Of a DNA stretch of 64,000 nt, positions 1-9,805 are shown in pieces (within the stretch, counting starts at the first letter, position 1; the number at the start of each line of letters is the position of its first letter). A program made the position numbers and the translations under genes. The stretch is from Ceratopteris richardii (Eukaryota; Streptophyta; Polypodiopsida; Polypodiales; Pteridaceae), in NCBI GenBank assembly GCA_020310875.1, contig CM035408.1, positions 147,234,907 to 147,298,906 of the forward strand. Direction: 5' to 3'. The notes beneath the pieces are model-generated. The model was not told the DNA's origin. It did not search any database and worked only from the letters and a program-made list of their open reading frames with translations.

Positions 1-1336
1 CATAATGTGTGTTGACCCTCCATCGCAATTAATAATTGACATTTCTATCCCTTTTGATTCCATTACAATGTCGATCTTCATCTTTGACATTTTAGTTTTA
101 AGCGAATGTACAACACTTACTCCATTGAATTTGAAACATGATTTGTTAGACTATAATTAGGCACCGGCTAGTGAATTTTTGCATTTCCACACACACAAAA
201 AATATTCCTTGTATGAACGATGATCCCCATGACATCTGAGTAAATGTCAATGTTAAAATCAAGTTTATTTTCTTGGCACCTTATGTGCACCCCTAAGCAC
301 ACAATGTCTCGATGATAATGTTGCTTTAGTACTCACATATTCCTTTCACGAAACCATCAAGTGGCTATCTTTAACCACAGATGCTAACCATGTATTAACT
401 AAGACTAAACAATCAGGCCAACTTGATTGGCCATAGTGAGTCATCTCTAGTGAGGAACTAGTGCATTACTAGGGCCATGTAATTACAAGGTATTCGAAGG
501 TTGTTAGTAGTTCAACCCAATTATAAGCAATCAACAATGAGTTGAGATGGTCCCAAGAACCCATGAGTAGTGTGGTGGACATATTTATAGATCCCTCCAT
601 GATGGTCAGGGATTACTAAGTAGGACATCAACTTTTATAGGCTCTACCTTCGAACCCATGAAAAATTTTCAAGGAGAGGGTAGCCATGCAAGCATTGTCA
701 ACATATAAATTTCTTTGCATCACATGAATCATATGCATCATTAGGGCCAGTAAAGAAAAAAGGAGAAAGAGAAAGGAAAATTCCAATTCTAGTAGTTTAG
801 GCATCCTCTTTGTCGGCTAACTTATGCGCATCACTCAAGACCTGCATTTTTGGCATGAATAAGTACATCTAAAGTTGTATTCATAGGGCCACCCTACAAG
901 GTCATGCATGAGATACAATTGCTTGATACCCATGCATTGCACTAAGCAGTACCCCTATGAATACTTCTACAATCCACTCCTAATAACGTTTGTTTTTTCT
1001 CAAGGCATGGAAGTAGGTTTATTTTCTTTTTATTTATCACAATAGGCACAACAAGTCATGGAAGTAGCTTTATTTTCTCAAGTCATGGAAGTAGCTTTAT
1101 TTTCTTTTTATTGATCACAAAAAGCACAATCTTGCTCTAATTTATTTTTTTTCCATCCATATGTTATTTTATTTTTGGGGGGCGACAAATCACTCATACA
1201 CACCATCATCCCACGATCCTTTATTTTCTTTTAGCACATAATTTAATTTTCTTTTCGTGGGTACATATAAAAGATAAAAAATAATCTCCAAAAATTGTAA
1301 GCTACGTATTTAAGAGGTTTTGTAAGTGCTAGTTAC
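1..1336. other. Intergenic, no gene recognised
   Basis: I see no coding region of credible length or family here. The stretch is A/T-rich. Around 1004-1110 a short phrase (ATGGAAGTAGCTTTATTTTC and variants) occurs three times in direct orientation, which looks like local slippage. The right edge (1339-1352) is the left copy of the target-site duplication of the adjoining LINE. Confidence 0.6.
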
Positions 1337-1338
1337 AA

Positions 1339-1352
1339 CTTATTATACTATG
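1339..1352. repeat. LINE target-site duplication, left copy
   Basis: 14 bp identical to 6321-6334. Two more A residues match on the left side but cannot be told apart from the A-tail of the element. Confidence 0.93.
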
Positions 1353-1354
1353 CC

Positions 1355-2353
1355 CTGTGCCTCTTCAGATGGTCCCCGGACTTTACTCCCGACAAATCAA
1401 AATCGCTTCGGTACCCCCTCTGGGTTGAGCTCCCTAACCTACCATACTTCTTGTACAACTTCGTATGGGACATCGTTTCTCCTATCGGCATGCCGTTGGC
1501 CTCACGCGAGGACATTGGTGGTCTCATTTATGAAGGAGCAAGACACTCGTTCAACGCCCGGTGGCACCCTCAAATCTGTGTCGAGGCTTACCTCAGTTTG
1601 CCACTCCCATCAAAGATCAAACTCGACTTGGGCGAAGGGGAAGTATGGGAGCAAGACATCAGCTACAAAAACCTTCCCAACGCGTGCTTTCGCTGTGGGC
1701 AACAAGGTCACAGGATCAAAGATTGCCCTTTGAGACGAAAAAGCAAGCCAAATCAAGAAGCCCCCAAAAATGCTCAAGACAGCAAAGGAGCATTGAATCA
1801 CTCGACGAAAGTAGAGGAATTCAAGGGTCCCCGTAATCCAGAAGCTGATGCAGACGGGTTCATCGAAGTCAGAAGAAGAAGGAAAAGAAGCCCTAGGGCA
1901 ACCTATGAACGAAACAACAAGTCTGTTTCCCCCTCCAGCAACTTGTATTGCAATCTGGAAAAGGAAATCAATGCGTTTGACTACCCAGGTGGGAACCAAC
2001 TTGAGGAGGACACCGATGTCAAAGGCCTGGAGATCCCTGACAGTAAAGAAACCCTGCAAGAGGGTTACACTACAAGCAAAGAAGAAGGCTTTACTACCAG
2101 CAACGAAGATAACATGGATAGTGAAAGCTCCATCATCGGATCGACTATTCCGGAAACGGAGCTGAGAACGGTGTCCTGTTCTTCCCAGCAGGAGGCATCC
2201 CGCAAAGGAAAACAACCTATGGAGTTACCGTGGAAAAGCCCCCACAAGAACCTATTGCTAACTCGGGATCCGATCCGAGCGAAAAAGAAAGATGAAGCCA
2301 AGAGAAGAAAGGACAAAGCTCCCTCCCGCAAAGAGGGATCAATACAGAAATGA
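1355..2353 (+). CDS. LINE ORF1 (nucleic-acid-binding Gag-like), 5'-truncated
   Basis: The reading frame is open from the 5' boundary of the element. It begins with the end of a DUF4283-type region (WVELPNLPYFLYNFVWD), followed by one CCHC zinc knuckle (CFRCGQQGHRIKDC) and a basic, low-complexity tail rich in Lys, Arg, Ser and Glu. ORF1 proteins of plant L1 elements coat the element RNA. The first half of the normal DUF4283 domain is missing and no start codon remains near the boundary, so this copy cannot make a normal ORF1 protein. The stop TGA overlaps the ORF2 start as ATGA (2350-2353), an arrangement compatible with termination-reinitiation. Confidence 0.88.
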   Translation: MCLFRWSPDFTPDKSKSLRYPLWVELPNLPYFLYNFVWDIVSPIGMPLASREDIGGLIYEGARHSFNARWHPQICVEAYLSLPLPSKIKLDLGEGEVWEQDISYKNLPNACFRCGQQGHRIKDCPLRRKSKPNQEAPKNAQDSKGALNHSTKVEEFKGPRNPEADADGFIEVRRRRKRSPRATYERNNKSVSPSSNLYCNLEKEINAFDYPGGNQLEEDTDVKGLEIPDSKETLQEGYTTSKEEGFTTSNEDNMDSESSIIGSTIPETELRTVSCSSQQEASRKGKQPMELPWKSPHKNLLLTRDPIRAKKKDEAKRRKDKAPSRKEGSIQK

Positions 2354-5300
2354 TTGTCATCTCGCTAAATGCTAGAGGGCTAACCGACCCCTCAAGAGCG
2401 ACCATCATTGGCCAATGGCTTCGCGACATTAGCCTAAACCTAGACTTTATATGTATTCAAGAGATTAAAATTGACGGAGAAGACCTCCAGAAACGGCTCA
2501 GACAGGTCTCCTCGGCCCATGTGTGGATCCCAACGAAGCACCAGCGGGGGTCTGGAGGAACGGTTATCGGTATTAAACAACTCTGGTTTGAAAAGCTTGA
2601 GAACTCCATTGAAGATGTAAGTCACCGTTGGATTGCTGTTTCTTTTGGTGCTCCTCTTTGTGTTACTATGGTTTCTCTGTACGCCCCTAACGGGGATTTG
2701 GAGAGACTGAACACTTGGGCCTCCTTAGACTCGCTTCCCCACAACGTGCTTATATGTGGAGACTTCAACATGGTGGAGGACCCTACGGACAGATGGATGG
2801 GCAAGGGCAGGGTCATCGACAGTCGGGAGAAAGAAACGTGGGACATGACCAAACTTCACTTGGATTTGGTTGAATTCAAAGACTCGAATGGCTTTTCTTG
2901 GTCGAATCTCCAAGCGGGCGAGGACCTGAGGAAAGCTAGACTTGACAGATGCTACATCTCTCAGAGTTTTACTCATCAGTGGGGCCACCCTACCATCACG
3001 CAACGCACTGACCTCACTATCTCTGATCACTACCCGATCGTTATCACTTTTCAACCTTCCAACAAGATCCGCAAAGCCCCGTGGTTCCATGCCAACGCAA
3101 CCACCTTCTCTCTCCCCTCCGTCCATCAAGAAATTGCCGATGTGTGGAAGGTGGCGTTCGCCTCTAGCTTGGCCCCAGCCAAGTGCTGGAGAAGTGCGGT
3201 CGACAAGTCTCGTAAGATCATGATCAGAACTAAGAAGATGCTCGAGACTGTGCAGCGGGCTCGTAGGGAAGCTCTTTACCACAGACTCTGGCGGCTCGAG
3301 GAGGAAGTGAACAAAGGAAAACACCAAGCCCAGAAAGGTCTCCGAAAAATCAGAGCGGTGTTGAGATACGAGGAAGAAATACAAAGGAAAAACTTGCAAA
3401 TTTTCTTCAAGGAGTGGTGGGCTGGCAAAGCCGATAAACCCACCAAAGAGATGTGCCGCATCCTTAAAAGGAAACACAACAGAGAATCGATCCCCCTACT
3501 GCTAGATCCACATGGCAATGTATGCAATTCGGAAGAAGATAATTTTGGCATCATCGAAGGGCACTTCACGAGACTCCTGGGAACCTTGAACCCCCTCTCC
3601 CACCATAGAAGGGACTGTATGGCTGCCATTTCTAGGGTTTCCCCCCGGAGGATACCACCCAACCTCCACTCCCTGCTCCATGCCCCTATCTCTGAATCAA
3701 AAATCATTGAGGTCATTGATGCCCTCCCTCTTGGTAAAAGCCCGGGACCCGACGGACTCACTAACGAGTTCTTTAAATCCTTCAAGCTGGTGGTTGCCAC
3801 CCCTCTTCGGATGGTTTGGCAAGAAGCGCTAAAGTTTGGTGCTCTTCCTTCTTGTCTAAATAATGGAATTATCAAGTTGATTCACAAGAAGGGGGAAAAG
3901 AACAGAATCGAGAACTGGCGGCCTATTACGATGCTCCAAATAGGATACAAGATCATCGCCAAAGTCATTGCCAACAGAATCTCGTGCCACCTGAGATCTT
4001 GGCTTAGTGAGGACCAAAAAGGTTTCATCAAAGGCAGGTCTATCCTGGAAACCATTATGGATATTTGGGAAGGTATTCAATATGCAAATGAGTCTAACCA
4101 AGATGTGGTTTTCCTCAAGATCGACTTTGACAAAGCCTACGACAGGCTAGAATGGGACTATATTCTGCAGTCGCTCCAAGATCTCGGATGTAGTCAGAAA
4201 TTCACCAAGATGATCGCGACCCTTCTCGGAAACGCAACGACCCAAATTAACGTTAACGGCAAACTTTCGAAAGCGATCCACCTTAGAAGATCTATTAGAC
4301 AAGGGTGCCCTCTGGCCCCCCTTCTCTTTGCCATCACCACTGAGGGGCTGAGCAGACTGGTGGCACATCACGTGGAGACTGGCAATATCAAAGGCCTCCG
4401 GCTGCCTCACGACCATAGTCAAATCATCATGAGACTATTTGCCGATGATATGAACGCGTTCGTTCACAATGATAATACCAGCCTGGAGACTTTCTGGAGG
4501 TGTCTTGCTACCTTTTGTGAAGCCTCTGGATCCAAAATCAACCACTCTAAGACCGCCTTTAGGGCTATTGTGGGACATCATCCTGGCCTTCTCATTGATC
4601 ATGGCTGTCAAATCATTCCGCAGGGCCAAATCTTTCGACTTCTTGGAATCCCCTTGGGGTTTGGCGTCTCTATGGAGCAGAGATGGAACTGGGTGTTGGC
4701 CAAACTCGAAAACAAGCTTAACTATTGGAAAGGTATGCAAATCAATCTCGCTGGGCGTGCGATGGTTATCAACACGTTCCTCCTCTCTTCTACCATCTAT
4801 TTCCTTTCTTGTTGGAGACCGAATGAGCAAGGCCTATCAAAACTGAATAGTATTTGTAGAAACTTTCTTTGGACGGGCGATCATAACAGAAGGGGGGTGC
4901 CTAAAATCAAATGGGCCATCTGCACTAGCCATAAAGATAGCGGGGGGCTTGGTATCCTGAACATTGGGTGTATGGCTACCAAACTGGCAGCCAAATGGAT
5001 GATTAAGGCTTGGTGCAATAGGGAGGCCTCGTGGGCCAAGCTGATCTTCAGAAACAAGAATGAGTTGGCTCTCATGGGGTTCCCAAACTGGAAGAATCTT
5101 GACATCATGACCCTGCTATTCTCCCCGATCCCAGTCTTCCCGAAAGGCTCCAACCTCGTGTGCTCCCTTTGGAAGGGCTGGAATAAAGTAAAAAGCTTCA
5201 CAAGAATTAGTGAGGACTGGAAGTGGGCGGCCGGAATCAGACAAAACGACTCTATCTGGTTTCCGATACATGGCATCCGGAGTGTGGAGTCGTGGAACAT

Positions 5301-6174
5301 TCAAAATGCCAAGAGGTTATGGAACAAAGGATTCAAAAAATGGAAACACCTCTGGAAACATGACACCAACAGCTGGATCAACTTCGAGGATATTGACCCT
5401 TGCATAAACATCTCCTACGAAGAATGGAACACTTTGCAAAGCCGATGCCTCGCATGGGATCGTCACAAGACTCGCCTTCTCATGGGACACGACACACCGA
5501 ACTCGCTTGGTCTCAAATGGCACAATGGAAATAGCCTACTCAAAATCCCGAACATCAAAGAAACGGTTGACCACCAGATCAGCCTCAACAAGAAGTGGTG
5601 CCTGTCTTGGACGCGGCTTCGGTGGGACATGAAATTCATGGGTATCTGGCACCCCCTTATAGAGATAAAGAAGTCTGTCCTCTTATGGCAAATTCTTCAT
5701 CGAGGAATTTGGACCAACCATAAGGCTAGCAAACTTTGTGGGATTCCTCCTTGGTGCAAACGCTGCCACTGGGCTATCGAAGACGTCCCACACATCTTCC
5801 TTACTTGCCCCAACTCCTACAGAATCTGGCAGACGGTTGGAATGAAAATCAGACTTCAAAATCAGCTTAGTTGGAAACAAGTCCTTTTGGGAGAAGCGAT
5901 AGGCTGCTCTGCGACTCTCTGGAACACCATCAGAGGGGAAGTCTTGTGGAAAATTTGGCGGGAGAGGTGTGCTCTCAACTTCGGAGATCCCCCCAGGGAG
6001 TGGTCGATTGAGAAATCACTATCCCTCCTTGGCAAAAGGATTGTTAACAGTAAGAATTCCCCCCCCTTCAGGCACCATCAAGTCCTCCTTTTGATCAACA
6101 ACAAGCTCAAACCCAAGTGGGCCCCGCATGAGGGCGATGAGAGGGTGATTAACCTTCTCTGTAACGCAACCTAG
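2350..6174 (+). CDS. LINE ORF2: endonuclease, reverse transcriptase, zinc finger
   Basis: A 1274-residue protein, intact. Residues 1-230 form an apurinic-type endonuclease (N-terminal SLNARGL, CIQEIK, CGDFNM, and SDHYPIV near the end of the domain). Residues about 440-760 are the reverse transcriptase, with PGPDGL, LKIDFDKAYDRLEWDY, RQGCPLAPLLF and the catalytic FADD at residues 697-700. Near the C-terminus is a zf-RVT finger (CKRCHWAIEDVPHIFLTC). No RNase H domain follows, as in many plant L1 elements. The protein nicks target DNA and copies the element RNA at the nick. Domain order and length match full-length plant L1 ORF2, so it could still act, also in trans. Confidence 0.95.
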   Translation: MIVISLNARGLTDPSRATIIGQWLRDISLNLDFICIQEIKIDGEDLQKRLRQVSSAHVWIPTKHQRGSGGTVIGIKQLWFEKLENSIEDVSHRWIAVSFGAPLCVTMVSLYAPNGDLERLNTWASLDSLPHNVLICGDFNMVEDPTDRWMGKGRVIDSREKETWDMTKLHLDLVEFKDSNGFSWSNLQAGEDLRKARLDRCYISQSFTHQWGHPTITQRTDLTISDHYPIVITFQPSNKIRKAPWFHANATTFSLPSVHQEIADVWKVAFASSLAPAKCWRSAVDKSRKIMIRTKKMLETVQRARREALYHRLWRLEEEVNKGKHQAQKGLRKIRAVLRYEEEIQRKNLQIFFKEWWAGKADKPTKEMCRILKRKHNRESIPLLLDPHGNVCNSEEDNFGIIEGHFTRLLGTLNPLSHHRRDCMAAISRVSPRRIPPNLHSLLHAPISESKIIEVIDALPLGKSPGPDGLTNEFFKSFKLVVATPLRMVWQEALKFGALPSCLNNGIIKLIHKKGEKNRIENWRPITMLQIGYKIIAKVIANRISCHLRSWLSEDQKGFIKGRSILETIMDIWEGIQYANESNQDVVFLKIDFDKAYDRLEWDYILQSLQDLGCSQKFTKMIATLLGNATTQINVNGKLSKAIHLRRSIRQGCPLAPLLFAITTEGLSRLVAHHVETGNIKGLRLPHDHSQIIMRLFADDMNAFVHNDNTSLETFWRCLATFCEASGSKINHSKTAFRAIVGHHPGLLIDHGCQIIPQGQIFRLLGIPLGFGVSMEQRWNWVLAKLENKLNYWKGMQINLAGRAMVINTFLLSSTIYFLSCWRPNEQGLSKLNSICRNFLWTGDHNRRGVPKIKWAICTSHKDSGGLGILNIGCMATKLAAKWMIKAWCNREASWAKLIFRNKNELALMGFPNWKNLDIMTLLFSPIPVFPKGSNLVCSLWKGWNKVKSFTRISEDWKWAAGIRQNDSIWFPIHGIRSVESWNIQNAKRLWNKGFKKWKHLWKHDTNSWINFEDIDPCINISYEEWNTLQSRCLAWDRHKTRLLMGHDTPNSLGLKWHNGNSLLKIPNIKETVDHQISLNKKWCLSWTRLRWDMKFMGIWHPLIEIKKSVLLWQILHRGIWTNHKASKLCGIPPWCKRCHWAIEDVPHIFLTCPNSYRIWQTVGMKIRLQNQLSWKQVLLGEAIGCSATLWNTIRGEVLWKIWRERCALNFGDPPREWSIEKSLSLLGKRIVNSKNSPPFRHHQVLLLINNKLKPKWAPHEGDERVINLLCNAT

Positions 6175-6320
6175 GATTCATTCAAGCTTCCCCTGCTTTG
6201 TGGGATTTGGGGGGTCCCGTGGGCACTAGTCCCCTTCTATTGTACCTTTGTTTCTTAATTTAATTCAAGTCCGGGAGAGTAGGCTATTGCCGAACTTCCT
6301 TTATATTAAAAAAAAAAAAA

Positions 6321-6334
6321 CTTATTATACTATG
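6321..6334. repeat. LINE target-site duplication, right copy
   Basis: 14 bp identical to 1339-1352, directly after the A12 tail. Confidence 0.93.
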
Positions 6335-6743
6335 ACACCAATATTCAACACTTGATATTTGTGCATCAATGACCACGCTCATGGCAAATGCCACAAAGAC
6401 TTCATCATGGACAACAAAAAGCAAGGAGAGGAGAGTGTTGGAAGAAGCTTGAAAGTTAGCCTAAAAATCGCCACATCGAAGCGATAAAAAATATCTATTT
6501 TGGTATAAAATGCTACTTTTTGTGGCATTTGGGTCCATGTTGTAAAAGTCGAGAACTACTCGAGCTTTTTGGGCATGAGTAAAATAGATAGAACAAAGTT
6601 TGTAGCACCCTCTCAACCTCCAAATAGCCTGTAGACATTATTCTTAAAGCTAGGCTGAAGACTACGTGGATAGAGCTCTTAAAAAGTCTATATAAGTGAA
6701 ACAACACTCATATGTAAAGATTACTTAATTAGAACCGACAACT
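6335..6743. other. Spacer between LINE and giant transposon
   Basis: About 400 bp with no gene or repeat that I recognise. It ends at the left terminal inverted repeat of the next element. Confidence 0.5.
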
Positions 6744-6778
6744 CATTAGGGCGAAAAACGGCCCAAAAAGGGCCGTGT
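6744..6778 (+). repeat. Left terminal inverted repeat
   Basis: Starts CATTAGGGCGAAAAACGGCC and pairs with the right end at 21707-21741. The first 20 bases match exactly and most of the next 10-15 also pair. A small internal palindrome (GGCCCAAAAAGGGCC) spans 6760-6774. Confidence 0.85.
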
Positions 6779-6992
6779 AAGGATTTCAATTAGTTGTGCT
6801 TAATCGGGATTAAAGTTGTCAAATCCTTTAAGAAATTCCGTGTAAGTTCATTTAAAACGTATCTTATGCAAATTTTGAAGAGAGAGAAACTCGTATCATA
6901 TAATCATGAAAAGTTTGTGTGATATCTTACGCCTCGAAGTTTGTGTGATATCTTACGCCTCAAAAGTTGAATTTTCCTCTTGTTCACGGACC

Positions 6993-7000
6993 TATATAAT
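6993..7000 (+). promoter_or_regulatory. Probable TATA box of the transposase-like gene
   Basis: TATATAAT lies 107 bp upstream of the ATG at 7107. Just before it (about 6910-6961) a 26-bp phrase containing GTGTGATATCTTACGCCTC is tandemly repeated twice. The assignment rests on position and sequence only. Confidence 0.45.
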
Positions 7001-7106
7001 GTGTGCTGATCACGTTTTGCGCTTTTTTTCTCTACTTTTCATAGCAAGCCTGTTTCTCCCTTTCACGTCATTTTAGACACTTGCTGGTCATTTTTCATAG
7101 CAGACC

Positions 7107-9503
7107 ATGGAGAACGTTAACCCAAATACTCTCCCTGAGCTTTCAAACAATCGAAATCATTGTAAAAAGTTCCATATCAACATTGCAGTTAGTCAGGAGT
7201 ATGCGACGACAAGAAACGTATTTCGAAGGGCTCTTCATCCTCTTGAAGTGGATGGATTGCGAAAGGAAGGCAAGAAACATATCGCCATATGGACAGATGG
7301 ATCTGTTTATCCAATTGATCCACAAACTGGAAGGTACCCCCCTTTTCATAATCTTCATGATCTGATTAGATTTGTGGGAGATGGTGAGGATGGTTTACGA
7401 GGCTATTGTTCAAGGCTCTGGGATATTTCAAGGAATTATGTACAATACATAAACTATTTACAAAACACACTACACCAGAAGAATTTACATATGAGAGAGC
7501 TAGAAAACAAATTATCCACTTTATCTTCTCAGTTAGAGTCTTAAAAAAAAAAATGAAAGAAACTCCTATAGGTTTGAGAATGCAGTCAAAACGAGTAAAA
7601 CCTTTTTTAGATTTGACTGAAAAATCTGGCCAGAAAAAGAAAAGAATGAAAATTGTTAGAGATCATGTGACAAATGTGTTAGGTTTCAATATGTCGAGCA
7701 GTTTTGAGCGCATACATTTCTGTAATGAAATTTTGAGTCAAAATGATGTTTTAAGACTATTGAAACTAAATGAAAATACATACTTGAAACGCTTTGTTTT
7801 TCAAAAACTCATGACAGAAATGAATCTTTTACTAGAACCATCTCAAATTCAAAATATTTGTGATAGTGTCGGAGTGAGTAGGAAAGGTTATAGAGCAATT
7901 TCAAAAGTTTGGTGTGAATTTCTAAAATTTAACAAAGTTAGAAGTTTTGGATTGCCTAGACCCCATCATGTAGGAAAGTTTTGGCTCTGCTTGAATAAGA
8001 AGATCACATCAGTATTTGGTGAATATAAACATATTCACGGTAACATGCCTTACGAAGTAGGAAAACAAAAGTTACATTTCACTTACAATGCATTTAACAA
8101 CATATGGATAGATGTTATAAAACTTCAAACATACATGGTTCAGTTCTATAATATAAAAGAGCATGAATGTTCTGGTCTATTGAAATTTGTAATCAAACTT
8201 GATGAAGTTGAGCTTAAAAAACATCAAAAGATGGAGAGAATAAGCATTGCACTGATGAACAAAGCTTTGGACTATAGCCTTGGGAAATTGGATACTCCAT
8301 CTCTCAAAGTACAATCAGAAATGGAGTTATGGTGGGTTGGCTGTGCTCAAGTTCCATCTGAGAGCCATAAAACACTTAAATGGTTATTCTCACAGACAAA
8401 CATTCCAAATGTTATCCAAGGGCATCATGCAGGAGAATTGTTGAATGTCAAAGACTACGGAAACTTTCAAGTTGAGTGGCATTTGAGTGGAGACCTAAAG
8501 ACACTCAAATGCATGTTTGGTATAAGTGGGGGAGCAAATTCTAAATACCCTTGCTTGTACTGCATGCAAAGCCCAGGCACAAATGGATGGATTACTAGAG
8601 CTGAGGGTGAAGAGGCTCCTTCTAGACAAAATGTTATTCTTCGTAACTACTCATCTTCTTCAATGATTTGGGATCCCATACTTCCAATAGCATTGACAAA
8701 TGTACACATATGTACACTACATGCAGAGTTAAGAATCATTGACAAGTTGGTCCGTCTTCACTTGGATTATGCATATTCTATCAAGCCTACAACTCTTGCA
8801 GATGAATGCATAAAAAAATGTGAATGTCTTCTTTCAGAAATGGGGTTTCATGGTGGTGATGTTCATCTAAGAAAAGATCCAAAGCTTTCACAAAATACAG
8901 GTGATGTTTTACAGGATGTCTCAATGGGAGGTGCAAAAGCAAGGAGATTCTTCAGCAACCATGATGGCAAACAACTTAATGCCATATGGAATTCATGGAA
9001 AACATTTTGTGAGGTCACGACTAATGTAAAAAGCAAACCAGAAATAGCAAAAAAGAGAATGGACGTGTGGGTCAAACTAGATAATCTTTTAAAGATCATG
9101 AGGCAGCAGGTAACATCAAAAAGTTATGTGACAGATTTCAGAAAGGCGACCACAGAGCTTATAGAAACCATCATAGAGGCATGGGGTGCCAAAGACATAA
9201 CATACTACTTGGTGAGCTCCAAAGATATTTTATTCAATTTATTTATTTTTAATTGAAATAAAGATCTAATGAAATTCTTCTGCTTTCCAGCATATCCTTC
9301 TTGTGCATGGTGCATTCTTTGCAGAAAAAGAACCACTTGCCATGTGGAACACCCAAGGCATGGAAAAATCTCATTATCAAGCAAGGACAAGCTTCTTTAG
9401 GTGTACAAGGAAAGGAGGAGGAGTAACAAAGAGCAATGCCTTCAGAGAGCTTTTTGATTGGTTCTTTAGAAGACAATTACAAAGGACCTCATGCCAAATA
9501 TAA
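7107..9503 (+). CDS. Putative transposase of the 15-kb element (frameshifted copy)
   Basis: Reading starts at ATG 7107 and gives 145 residues ending in a coiled-coil-like segment. It stops at TAA (7542-7544) directly before an A11 run, and the conserved-looking protein continues in the -1 frame to 9211. An intron (9212-9290; TTG/GTGAGC to CTTTCCAG, phase 0) joins 71 more codons to the stop at 9503. In total about 770 residues if the single-base shift is bridged. Visible motifs: S-G-D-L-K (Asp codon 8492), GG-N-KYPCLYC (Cys codons 8552 and 8561), LHAELRI, and after the intron HILLVHG and QGMEKSH (Glu codon 9363). An Asp, a Cys pair and a late Glu are compatible with an RNase H-fold (DDE/D) transposase, but I cannot place the family. 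The terminal position just inside the left inverted repeat supports the role. An unrecognised intron could also explain the frame change. Confidence 0.6.
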
Positions 9504-9805
9504 TCAGAAGGATATGGCTATCTCCAGACAAATCATGTATCAATATCACAAACTGAAAAAGACCACATTTCAAATAGAGCTTTAATATTTGCAATGTCTT
9601 TTATTTCTTTGAGAAATAAAAGATGTCATGTATGTACATTTCATGATGTATTATGCTTTGAAAAGAAATATGTCTACTACCATCAGATGACTTTGACCAG
9701 AGAATCAATAACAATTACACCAAAAAAATTTGCAATGTCTTATATCACATTGGGCAATTTCTGTATATGTACATTTGTTGAGATATAGAATTTGAAAAAA
9801 TCAAG
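9504..9805. other. Convergent 3' spacer
   Basis: A/T-rich sequence between the 3' ends of two convergent genes. I see no further exon or palindrome in it. Confidence 0.5.

Larger units (their letters stand above)
1353..6320 (+). mobile_element. L1-like LINE, 5'-truncated, with target-site duplication
   Basis: The element has a partial ORF1, a complete ORF2, a 3' UTR of about 135 bp and an A12 tail at 6309-6320. The 14-bp sequence CTTATTATACTATG occurs at 1339-1352 and exactly again at 6321-6334 directly after the tail. That is the signature of target-primed reverse transcription and fixes both ends. The 5' end falls inside ORF1, so this is a 5'-truncated insertion. Identical duplications and an undamaged ORF2 of 1274 codons argue for a recent insertion. 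Confidence 0.95.

Noticed and set aside
1610-2215. 201-codon minus-strand frame across LINE ORF1
   Set aside because: Shadow of ORF1; the zinc knuckle and the DUF4283 remnant are on the plus strand.
6741-6748. Reading the transposon ends as a TTA or TTAA duplication (Harbinger or piggyBac type)
   Set aside because: Left is ATTA and right is TAAT, which are inverted, not direct copies.
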